Origin: Styela clava
Taxonomy: Eukaryota > Chordata > Ascidiacea > Stolidobranchia > Styelidae
NCBI RefSeq assembly: GCF_964204865.1
Contig: NC_135257.1
Coordinates: 3,472,001 to 3,536,000, forward strand
Direction: 5' to 3'
DNA: 64,000 bases
Of this stretch, positions 23,373-34,600 are shown in pieces (the first letter of the stretch is position 1; each line of letters begins with the position of its first letter). The notes beneath the pieces were generated by a model, which had not been told where the DNA came from, made no database searches, and saw only the letters and a list, made by a program, of their open reading frames with translations. A program made the position numbers and the translations under genes.

Positions 23373-24658
23373 ACTAAGTGTTTGTCCGAAAGGTGCAAAC
23401 GGTATCTTTATATACCCGTATGATCATCTAAAAATAAATAAAAGTAAGTGCTTCCCAGCAAAAATACAGTCTTTAAACACTGAAAATTTCAAAGCAATCG
23501 TTCCAGTAAATAGAAAGAAAAGCGATTTTTCATAATAGCAAGAAAAAAAAATACAAAAAGAACATTTCCGACAAAGCCCTCATTTTTTTCGTAAACCGTT
23601 TTGTAGAATAAATCAAATACATTTCTTTTTTGCCCAAGACAAAACGCAATTTGCAGCTCACAAACGCACAAGGTGCAGCTAAACTACGAAGACACACAAA
23701 ATAGGAAAGTGGTGTAAATAAATTTTCTTCATTTCCTGGTCCAAGACAAAAATTCTTTTGCCAGATTGCAACTACAGCGCAATTTGCAGCTTGCGAACAT
23801 CGAGGATGCAGCTAACCTACATAGACTTACAAAATATGAAAATGACGTAAATAGACAATTTCAAATTATTCATTTTTACGAATTTTAGATGGCGACTTCA
23901 ATACTTATAGGACACGGAAAGGACTTCTCGACAATCTCGACAATTCGCTAACGGTATATAAAATCGACGTTTGATACCCATGTCGAAAACGCATATTTTT
24001 CGTTCAGTTTTCCGCCTATTTACCACAACAACTCGTTGCTTTGAAAGTCATGCGTTAAAGACAATTTATAGTTTACTAGTACGGCGTAATAAGTTGCAGT
24101 TACCTACATAAATAGTGGGTCAAGTCAAATTATTTTTTCCAACCAGTAAAAAACAAACACAAACAATATTCAAAAAGAGGTAATAATACATTTTACTTTG
24201 GAAGATTAAGCGCGTTTAACTAAATTAGAAGGCTTCAAGCACTTGGGAAATTGGGATGGGATTCAATCAATTGCATATCAAGTATTATCGCATCCACTGC
24301 ACCTTCGCTTAATTAGAACGCATCTCGAATAGGAAATTGATGAACCCTGACATGCCTGCATATTTTCCAGTATTTTTATTTTGCCACGAAAACGATTTAA
24401 TCGCTAGAATCCTCTTGTTCAAAATAATTTTAATTCAAAAAACAGAGTGAACAATGAAAGTTCGTTCCAGGTTTTTAAAGAATAACTTAAAGACTAAAAA
24501 TCGAGTTGGGCTAAGACTCAAAGATTTTAGATTCCTTTTCCGCGTTCCATGTATTTTGACAAGAATTAGGCAAACATTTGAATAAAATCATGATTAAACT
24601 TAAAGGCAAATATAATAAGATTTTATTTACAGGCAATCAAAGCTGTTCAATTATTTTA
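23373..24658. other. No gene seen
   Basis: AT-rich sequence. Two similar stretches, at about 23625-23690 and 23745-23835 (AAAACGCAATTTGCAGCTC / CAGCGCAATTTGCAGCTTG, each followed by GGTGCAGCTAA-like text), suggest a diverged tandem duplication of about 120 bp. Confidence 0.4.
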
Positions 24659-25150
24659 CTAGAATGTTAAATCGGTCGTATTTTCATCTTCGTAACTTTG
24701 ATAGAATAATATTGTCCCATCAATGCAGGAAGACCATGCAACACCATCTGCGTAAGATTTGTGGACTCCGCCACTGAAGTAATGACCATTTAAAATGCTT
24801 GAATGGCAGCTCGTGTACCACCATCCCCCTTTTAAAAAAATGCACAATTCGCAGAATTTGAATCATTGTCTTGAACCTTAGTCGTAAATCATTGACCGTT
24901 GTGACACCTCAAATAATCCCCCGCGTCTCCAGTGTATCCTCTAATAGCGAGTGCAATACTCCTATTTCGGTCCTCCCATTTTAAAATTTCTGTGAAATTA
25001 ATATCAACGTTTAGACTTTAGAATCCAATGAAGTAAATCATATGAGATAATTAAATAATTCTTACGAATATTTTGCATATTTTTCCCAATCTCCCAAATC
25101 AATACGAAGTTCGTAGTCATTATCACGCGTCAACAGTATTTCATTTAAAA
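24659..25150 (-). pseudogene. Fibrinogen-related domain, decayed
   Basis: The exon ending at 25066 encodes RDNDYELRIDLGDWEKYAKYS, the FReD beta-strand core (LRIDL...YAxY). After an intron (acceptor at 24990-24992) the frame starts SNFKMGG. The text then shifts frame to NRSIALAIRGYTGDAGDYL and HNGQ, meets TGA at 24889-24891, and resumes with [16 protein letters not shown], the calcium-site region. It shifts again to [18 protein letters not shown] and SYADGVAW, the C-terminal recognition pocket. Two frameshifts and one nonsense codon mark a pseudogene. The 5' exons (signal peptide, upstream domains) are not recognisable. Such proteins (ficolins, tenascins, FREPs) bind sugars or acetyl groups outside the cell. 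Confidence 0.8.
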
Positions 25151-25548
25151 ATATTATATATAATAAAAACATTAATATAAGAATATGCGTTAAACCCACT
25201 TTTTTGATTTTCTGATTGACTTCTTGTTGAAACGTAACCAACGTCATGAACCGATGATTCATAATTATTCAGGTATCATCATTATTTTTGGGAAAAACCG
25301 TAGATGTATCGTTAAAGTTATATATCTTTGCTGAAGTTTTTTTTTCAACAATGTAGTAGTATTTCAGCGAAAACAACTCTGTGAAACGTCAGAGAATTTC
25401 CAATCTTTTTCAATTTCAAACATACGGGACTTTTGCATCCACTTTCTGTTGACATGGCGCAGTCGACATGTCAATTTTCGTGAAACTCAGTCAGTAGACT
25501 TATGGTCAGTTAGCAGTAATGGTGATTGTCCAATATTGATTTGTTTTA

Positions 25549-26205
25549 TTGTTACATTTCAAGATAAAGTTTCAATAGTTTGCGTATTCTTGATATTGCA
25601 TCTGTTACCGACTAACACCATATAAAACATCTATCTCACTACAAGATCTGATTTATAAAGCATTATAGCAGCAACTGTCAGTATTGGTATCGGCTTATTG
25701 GTATCGGCGCTTTTCGTTAGTATTGGATAGATATCTGTATGGCCTGGAAAAAGGGTTATCGGTACATACAAAAGTGTCGTGTTTTTAGGGGACTTGCGTA
25801 TAGCTTGATTTTATATCGATTGCTTTCTATGCATATGTCAATAATCCAGTATCGTGTTGTATTGTTTGGCCTAGAACTTCTAAAGTTTGCCTCTACCTAA
25901 TTGCTAATAGTAATAACAACATACTTTGACGAATCAATAATAATAGAATGAAGAAATAATCCACTTTCACTAACGAAATATTCAGTAACGGCGATCGAGC
26001 CTTGTCTTCTATCGCGTTGCGCATTGTTGATAAACGTATATCTCCGCATTCAAGCCTGCATCGGCCGAAACTTCCATGGGTCGCAACGTCTGTAAGCCGT
26101 CTTCGACTTCGTATTTTAGAGTGTAGACTACTCTATTTCGTTAAAACGCATTCCTAAATTCAAAATCTGCAAATGTAACTTGCGACTAAGATGTTCGATA
26201 CCAAT
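25549..26205. repeat. Dispersed repeat, most complete copy
   Basis: The first third (TTTGCGTATTCTTG... to the GGTATCGGC repeats) recurs at about 29985-30165. The latter part (GTGTTTTTAGGGGACTTGCG ... AAATCTGCAAATGTAACTTG) recurs at about 32716-33120. The two partial copies are diverged and lie in introns of the CNBD2-like gene. No coding motif. Confidence 0.7.
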
Positions 26206-27110
26206 TCAATTCGATATTTATAATGTGATGAAAATGTTATGTATTTATGATCTAGGTCTAGGATATGAAAAGAACAAATATAAATTGCAACGTTCCCGAA
26301 ACCGAATTCCTGAAAGTCTCTATGTATCAAATGTGAGTATATTGCGCTCCATTCCTTAGGTCAGCCATTAATATTGCTTTGAATTTCCATAAAATTATAG
26401 AGTTTTGTAATTTTCCGGTTAGTAGACTCAACACAACGTTCGGTCAGCATATCCAAGCGACGCAACAAACCTTATCGCAAGCCCACCCACGTCCTCAAGA
26501 CGTGAATAGACATCGCAAAAGCAAAAACCAGAGAATTACGCCGGACCTCGAACTATCACCCTCGTCAAAGGCGTCTGTTTTTTCTGCTTCAGGGTGCAAA
26601 CCGGGCCCTTGGAATGGTTTTCTGTGGCCACAAGCAAAGGCCTTCAATGGGTACCATTCACGAGGACTTAAATTTGAAGTGCACTGACTGGGATTTGCTC
26701 AGTGCCTCGACTGCATATATTCTTCCGCTTTCATCTGTTGTTTTTCATTAATTTTACATGGCACATAACTAACATAGAAGCATAACTAATCAATTTTTAT
26801 GGAAATGACTAATGCCGCTGTCTTTAGAAGGGACTTTGGATCATGGAAGTTTGAGAACCACTGATTCCGGCTATGCTTCTTAAAATATAAACCTTCGATT
26901 TATTATAACGTTAGGTTTCGTATTATGCAATCACATTGTCTTAATTTTTGTTGATGATCACCATGCTATCGATATTCTTTATGTATCACTGCTTGTCGCC
27001 ATGGGCTACCGGTAAAAGGCATAGAAGATCTCCTACATCCTTTCCTTTCTCACAGTTGAATAAAAATCACATGATAACCACCCCATTTTAATTTATTATT
27101 TCGATATGAA
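26206..27110. other. No gene; one hAT-type element end
   Basis: A right end of hAT type, GAAGTTTGAGAACCACTG, finishes at 26863; reverse-complemented it is CAGTGGTTCTCAAACTTC. I did not find its left partner. The open frame at 26379-26687 lacks splice sites and motifs and is treated as repeat. Confidence 0.45.
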
Positions 27111-27323
27111 ATGATAACGTATAAAGTTATGGGACGAAGCAAATACACATACGGAAATAGCTCAGTAACAGCTAATTCTATTGTATCCAAAAGGAGTCGA
27201 TGTCGACGCTGTAATTCTTCAAAGAAATATTCAAGATTAATCGCCTTGATGCTTCTTTCAGTTGTCTTTTGTGGACATTTTGTTGTTTTCCAATATTTAC
27301 AAAACAAGAAGAATTACCGTTAG
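27111..27323 (+). CDS. Possible first exon of a single-pass membrane protein
   Basis: 70 codons: a polar, basic N-terminus (KRSRCRRCNSSKK), one hydrophobic segment (LIALMLLSVVFCGHFVVF, residues about 44-61), then a short basic tail before the stop. A GT follows the last full codon (TACC|GTTAGC), so it could be the first exon of a type II membrane protein such as a Golgi enzyme. No downstream exon was found. It may be chance. Confidence 0.25.
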   Translation: MITYKVMGRSKYTYGNSSVTANSIVSKRSRCRRCNSSKKYSRLIALMLLSVVFCGHFVVFQYLQNKKNYR

Positions 27324-27334
27324 CGACAATGGGA

Positions 27335-28100
27335 TCTAGAGCGTTCAGTGAAAAGAATACACAGAACTGACGCTTTTGTTCACGTGTCATTTTTTCATTA
27401 ATATTACTGCTATAATCTTATCATTTGTCACTATGAGTTTAGCAATGTTGACTTTAAATATGGTGAGATTTACAGGGAATTTGGTGCTTATTTATAACAA
27501 TCGAGTATTACGACACGGTAGTCATGACCGATAACATAATCGCTGTTGCTGAGGTTGTGCCGAATTCATATTTCAATGCTGGACTGTTGTTTGATCAACA
27601 ATATACTGCGCGTTATATTCTTAGATTCTGGTTGTGTTGAATATAAATCAATTCACTCAACCAAATGGATACAGAATAGATTTATACAGAGAGAATAACG
27701 AGTTTTAAGTATTTGCATGCGTGAAAAGTGACCATCAGTTGGTAGAGTAGGTCAAAAAATAATAAAATCTCCTTTCTCTTTTGTAGACAATCCAGATTTA
27801 GCTTCTTTTGTATGCACTCTAATTTTCGCTGTTTGGTTCAAATTCCGAATTTGCTTTTAAAAGCAGAGAAAAAAAGAAAATTTTTCGGTTTGAGACATTG
27901 TCGTCTATATTCTTTACTACTTTTGTTAAAGTATGCCTTATTGTATGTTGGGAGGATACCGTTGATAAAGAACTTACTGGTAAGTGGTAAAAACCAGCAA
28001 CGGTAGTCGAATTTGATATTTAATATTTTCCGGCTCTTGCAAAATGAAAATTTATAGGAATGCTTTCCTATATCAAGAATTATTGACAAAAATGAAGATA
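27335..28100. repeat. Paralogous segment carrying the empty hAT site
   Basis: It aligns to 2355-2549 followed directly by 12996-13690. Around the joint it reads CATGACCGATAACATAATCGCTG, where the other locus reads TATGACCCTTTAGAT, then the hAT element, then AATCGTTG. It therefore never received the element. Confidence 0.75.
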
Positions 28101-28637
28101 TCTTAATAACAAAATATTTCAGCAGGCTTGGTTTAATATAATGGTGTATATCTGACATGTTTATTAGCTGGATAATATGTAGTCAAAGATTAAAGATAAA
28201 AAAAATCGAAGATACGAATAAATGAGTTCCCGAAGTCGTAACCTAGTTACTAATACAACACGTAAACAAATTTCGGTTTCATCTACATTAAAACAATAAC
28301 GGTATAGTTTCTCAAATAGAAGTGTGTGTCGATTGATCTGTATGTCGATACCATATTAATGCGTAGTTGAATGGGTACAAGTTAGGTCAACACAATAATA
28401 GTGTAAACAGGTAGGTGGTTCGTTTACTCATTTTTACAGCCAGGCTCGAGTCGCTCGAGTCGGAACGCAAACTCGGTTTGAGGAGTCGTATCCGATCTGA
28501 AACTCTCACATAAACGTCATTCTCGTATATATGATTTATAAAAATATTGCAGTTTCAAAATAAATTATTTTTTTTGTTATTTGTATTCTAGGGATATTTT
28601 GTATTTGGACAAACTTTGAGTGAACCTTTGTAACAAT
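28101..28637 (+). promoter_or_regulatory. Upstream region of the CNBD2-like gene
   Basis: It holds no coding motif. A small palindrome, GAGTCGCTCGAGTCGG, lies near 28448. No clear TATA box is assignable. A promoter is inferred from position only. Confidence 0.25.
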
Positions 28638-31600
28638 ATGAACCACAAACAAAATAAAACACAATCACATGGACTAAAGCCTACTATTTATGATTCACCA
28701 TCACCCACCAGTAGACCTGTGACACGGTCATCATCCAGTGCAAAATGGGAACTAGGTAAGATGCTTAATGATATAATATGAATTGAACAAAGGATTGTAC
28801 AGCGATGAAGTTTGGAATGGACCTAATATTTCATTTAAACACAGTCCGAACAATCTATCTTAACTAAACTGAACTAACCACCATGATATCAACAATCTGA
28901 GCTGTTTTCGGCAGGATTTTCCAATCATACAAGACGTGATCCGACCTTTTCTGCATTGAAAACGGATTGCGCAATGCGATGCCATAAGACTGTTTCTTTG
29001 CAGTATGCAAGGTGACATCCAGAAGCCTAACCCATACATTTTTCAAATAATTTCACGTAAATTAACACTACAAAACTTGATTTTCTGTTTGTTTATGAGT
29101 GTACCCAAAAGTTTTAATAATCTAAGGCACTTTACATAAATTTTTTTTTTTCTAGAATACAATCCATATAAGTTCGGTTATATTTTATGGCCACTCTGTA
29201 TGTAGTTATTGTGGCATCATCACGTTTAATCGTTCTATAAGTGGCTGTTCGTCTTTAAGTTATAAGCTCATATGTGCCCTCTCTTTGAGCGCATCAAAAA
29301 TAACTAACAACCGAAAACCAACTATTGCGGGAAAAATTAAGAGGGTTTTGTGATTGAAGTTTGAGTGCGCTTAATCCTAATTTGTGTGTGTGATTTTCTA
29401 ATTTATTTTTATAAATACCTTATTCGTGACTGTGATATTCTTAACAGGTTGGGAAGATCCAGATGCACTACTGAAAATATCTGTGTTCAATGAATCACAC
29501 GTGCAACGACCAAAGGGTGCCTCACAAATACTGAGGAACAGGATATCGGTAAGTTAATAATTGTTATACCGGTACTGAATATAAATTGTTATACCGACTG
29601 AATGCAGTCTCAAATTTTTTAAATAAAGGAAACGAACATATACAGTATATATATTTTTCCTGAACTCGACCACGAAAAAAATACACCATGCCCCTCCGGG
29701 TTAATCACGCTTAAATTGCTCTAATAAAATGAATTTGGTACAAATACAAACGCGGGTTAAAGGAAGTAAACTGTTATCTCTATTTATTATGATTTGTTGT
29801 TCAAGATATTATAAAACCAAACATTTGTTCAATCAGCGAATGGAGCAACTAAGTTTACATGGAAAAAAGAGAAACCGGTCTTTCTCAGTCAGTTTCAAAC
29901 CACAAGAGGTAAGATATTGAACCATACAAAACAGTATTAACCTCTGTTTTTTTCATGTAGTTTCAATAATTGTTCAACTCAAAATAATGTTACAATAGTT
30001 TGCGTATTCTTGTTATCGCAGATGTCATCGACTAACCCCACATAGAACTTCTCACTACAAGGTCAAATTTATAAAATTCAAGCATTATAGAAGCCAGCTA
30101 TCAGGATATAGATATTCAGTGGCTAAATATCGGCTTCAGTTTGTCAGTTACTACTTTCGTTAATATTTTCGTCATTCACACTTAACGCATAATTGTATCA
30201 AAAATTTATTTTAATGGTGGGGTATCAAAATTGGAATTATGATATGAATATTACAATGTTGGCGACTGGGTTAATTGCAAAATTGTGTTTCGAAAGTCCA
30301 GGACTTTGCAGGGTGGTCTAGCTTACATAGAGTGCACATTTTATACCTTATTGAAGTTCTCTATATATATGTATATTATTTCCCCTGCTTGTTGCTTTAC
30401 AGTATTTATCATTGTTTCGAAAATTTGCCAAGAGCGTTATTCTACTTTTGAAGTGTTTCAGAATGCGACGAAAGTGAGATTTGTGTTTTTTTAGATATGA
30501 TTTATGAATTTTATTACACATAACCATGTTTGGGAGTCAAAATATACATACAGTTTGTAATAAGGTAGCTTATAGTAACTGTACAATATTTTATAACGAA
30601 TAATAATATCGAATAAACTGCCAATTGACTATAGTTTATTCGATATTATGATTCGTTGTTCAAATCGGTCTGCCTATGTGACAAATACCAACTTATGATA
30701 AAAACGAATATGTGTTTTGTTTTGCTTGAAATGGCAACAAAATAAGCGCTAGAAAAATTTGAAATTTTCCAAAAAACAATCTTCAAATTTAATTTTTTTA
30801 TTGGATCTTACGTCGTTTGATTAAGTGTGGCAGTATTACATGATTGTAAGATAATGATGTAGTATTATATATTTTAGGTTTGCTGTCCAGTCAAGGAATA
30901 TGACTTTAAAGCACACGGAACAAACTGGCGATTTTAATGTATTTAAGACCAGTTCAGTGAGTGATTTCGTTTTAATATAAATGTTCTAGGTTCAGGCTTT
31001 GGTATTGGTGTGAATATATGTTCGTATTTGCCACCACATGGAAAAAGTTTTTTTTTTTTTTTTGACAAATGCTTCTTGGTCAACTAATTTCGATCATACA
31101 GATAATTACCTACTTACTCTACATTTCTTAACGAAGGCCGTCGATTGCCTCTATAAGACAACAATACATCATAATGCGTCACACGAAATACATACAAAAG
31201 TGGATCTTCTTTTTTTCAGATAAACCGAGAATTGCAAATTATATTATCAACTCCACCCGAACATAGAACAATAGAAAATTTGAGAAAAATCCAGTATTAT
31301 ATGAAAGCAACTGGGGCACATAGACTTTTAGCAAGTGCTTCAACAAATGAAGATTTACAAAACCTTGCTCGATATGTTGCATATGAAAGGTATACTGTGT
31401 ATGCTCAAAATTTTTTAACCTCGACTAATTTAATATCGTGAATCTTCGTTGAGGTAAACGCTCTGAATTATAAAGGTGATAACCAAGATTTTTTTCAATG
31501 CGTGCTAGCTCAAACCTGAATCCGATATAAATATAACCGGTTTAGGCCTTCCATTCCCAGTCATTAAAATTGGCAATTTGCAAACTTACATATATGAATA

Positions 31601-34600
31601 AATTAAAAGAGTTTCATAGCCCTCAATTAATTGAACTAAAAAGTTGAACGCTCACCACTATCTAAATTCAGTAATGTTTAGAATTTCACAGCTGCACACA
31701 AAGTAATTTGGAAATTGTTATATTGTTTCAACACAGATATGAAAATGACCGAGTAGTTGCCCAGCAAGGGCGCCCTCCAGATAGATTTTATTTTTTGATC
31801 ACCGGAAAGCTGCTGATTGTGAAGGAATATCAAATAGACACAGGAATAATTTCCAAAACAGTCGGAGTTCTAACGAAAGGAATGACAACAAATGTTAGTA
31901 ACAAAAAGAAAAAGTTTTATAGAATTAGAAAGAGTGAACCTAAAAGTATGAATTATCACATTAGTTTGTGTGTGCATATCAAAATCCGACCCGATGTGGT
32001 GTCTGCAAATAACTAGCAGTGGAAGATAGAAAAGGCATTTAAATAAGCCTGGCGCATCCAATATAAGCAAATATATGTCGTAATAATATTTTTTCACCGT
32101 TCCAACGGTGTTGTGTATAATTCTTTTGCTCGTGTCATTTCGAAGTTGGAAAGTATACACAGTCATTACTGTGTATAAGCGAAGCTCTCGCCCTTTTCAG
32201 GTAGAGGAAATGGAAAAACGAAATTTACGAAAATCCTCTCTGATTTGCCGAGGACCTGTTGAAACTCTCGTTCTTGATTGCGATGTAAGTAACTTAATAA
32301 CCGTTTTCAATTCTAAACTAGCAAACTCAGATGCCAAGCACATACAACAAACTTGGGTGGAATGTAATCTGCGACGGTATACAAACATTTCAACCTATGC
32401 GAAACCTTTCGGCCTAGAGATATATCGCCATCGGGTATCGGCAATATTGGTCATTTTTTCGATGTCAGTTTGTTTCGGTTCCGGCTAAAATAAACTGATA
32501 TTTACGATTTATTCAGCTCTTTGATCTGATCCAGAACATCACGATTCCCAGCGCCTGTGCACAACTTACAACTATTTTATCCAATCTGTCCCAGACATCC
32601 GAGATGATATACGTGTCGGCCCAGATAAGATCGAGTGCGCGGATAGGTCTATCAAGGATGCGAGATGCAATAGGAGACGAGGCTCGATTTTGTATCGAAA
32701 TAATATTACATGATATGGCATTAAAAAGTGCCGTGTTTTTAGGGGACATGCGTACAGCTAGGTTTTATTCCAATTGCTTTCCATACACATGTTAATAACC
32801 TAAGTTCGTGTTCAATTGTTTGCGTTTAAACTCTCAAAGTTTGCCTCCAATTGTAATAACAAAATACTTTGACAATCAATAAATAATAGAGAAGAAAAAT
32901 GACTTTTTTTCACTAACGAAATATTCAATCAGGGTGATCGAGTCTTGTCTTCTATCGCGCTGCACGTTGTTTATAAACGTATCTCCGCACACGAGTCTGT
33001 ATAGCCAAAACTTCCGCCGAAACGTCTGTAAGTCATCTTCGATCACGTATTGTAGGCTACTCTTTTTGTTAAAACACATCCCTGAATTCAAAATCTGCAA
33101 ATATAACTTGTAACTAAGGTGTTTGATACCAACGGGGTGGGGTGTTCATAAAGTCTTGAAATGTTTTAAATTTATACGCGAATTTATAAATTTATTTAAA
33201 ATTTTGGATCCGAGATTCATTCAACACAAATCGCATATAACTGTAAATGTAAATGTCGTAGTAGTCAGAAGCATCCTCAAACCAAAAACTCCTTTTGTCT
33301 AAATATTCAAGGGCGAATGAGCTCATTATAAATCGATTCATTCAATATAGCGCTATTCAATTCAATATTAGATTCGATCTTCATATTTGCAATATACCTT
33401 CTCCAATAGGATATTCTGAATCCGTCGAAGAATCGTATATATTACGCCTAGTAATCGTCCGAGATGAGACCAAATCGTCAGTTACTTTATATGAAATATA
33501 ATTACCCATCTACTGTTATATGAGCAAATATTGTTTCTTTAAAGAATTATTTTCTAATACACGGAGAAAGAGGTGGAGCACCTAGGGAGTTCCTGTCAAG
33601 ACATTCACTATTTCGAACGTTTCCATTTGAGACAGTTAAATGTCATAAACAGTTATTGAAGTTGCAATATTTTCCGTAAGTCTTACATTAGTTAGTAAAT
33701 ATGTTTTATAGGACGGATTCAAGTTTATTTTACTTATGTTCAACAAACGTTTACATAAAGTTTAAAAATATAGAGTATATATAAAAAAGTTATGTGCAAA
33801 TTCTTTTTGTGAACTTTCAAGTATCTTTGTTTATTGCTTTTCAGCAAAGGTGCTATTATTTTTGGCGGTGGTTCGGAATTTGAATGGATTTATATTATAA
33901 AATCAGTAAGTTCTTTTTTTTAGTCTTATTGTTAATACACCATTAAGTCTTATTGTTAATACACCATTATATATACACTACAGACCGCATATGACAACAT
34001 GATATGTTCTAAGCACTGATAAAAATTCATAGCGCCACATACATATTCAGGTGTCATTATTTGGCTGCACATGCATATCTCAACCCGCACTCCACTTAGC
34101 CACACCGTTGTCAAACTTTATTTCCTAATAGTGCTTTTGTTTTGTTTTTAAGATATTATAACATCTAAATATTCAGGGGGAATGTTCATTGATACGAGTG
34201 CAAACTGTAGCCGACTTCAAGAAAAAATATCCTGCTTCCTCCATAAACAATTCGGAATTTGGAAATAGACGCCGTAGATCGAAGTCAGCAGCTGAAAAGC
34301 TTGCTGATTTCCGAGCTTGGAAAGGTCCCATAAGGTCACCACTGAGCTTTCGACAGACTCGTCCTCACAACAATGAAGAACAAGGTAGACAGATGGAATT
34401 GCACAAAGCAAGGTTGGTGTGCAGTGTCTGGAAAATATTTTGTAAAAGAAAGCACTGGGTACTGTCCCGTTGTTGCTTTACTTTTAATTAGATCTGTTTT
34501 CTTTGAGCTACTCGCCTACATTCCGATTCATTCGTAAAACCGAAAGCCTTGTGTAACACGATATATATACTATAATTTATTGGGTTACTTTTAATGATAA

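Noticed and set aside
26379-26687. A 102-codon plus-strand frame
   Set aside because: No splice context or family motif, and it lies just left of an isolated hAT end; more likely repeat-derived.
31870-32488. Open frames at 31870-32166 (-) and 32108-32488 (+)
   Set aside because: They are antisense to, or read through, the splice sites of CNBD2-like exons 4 and 5. The second includes true exon 5 but its flanks are intron.
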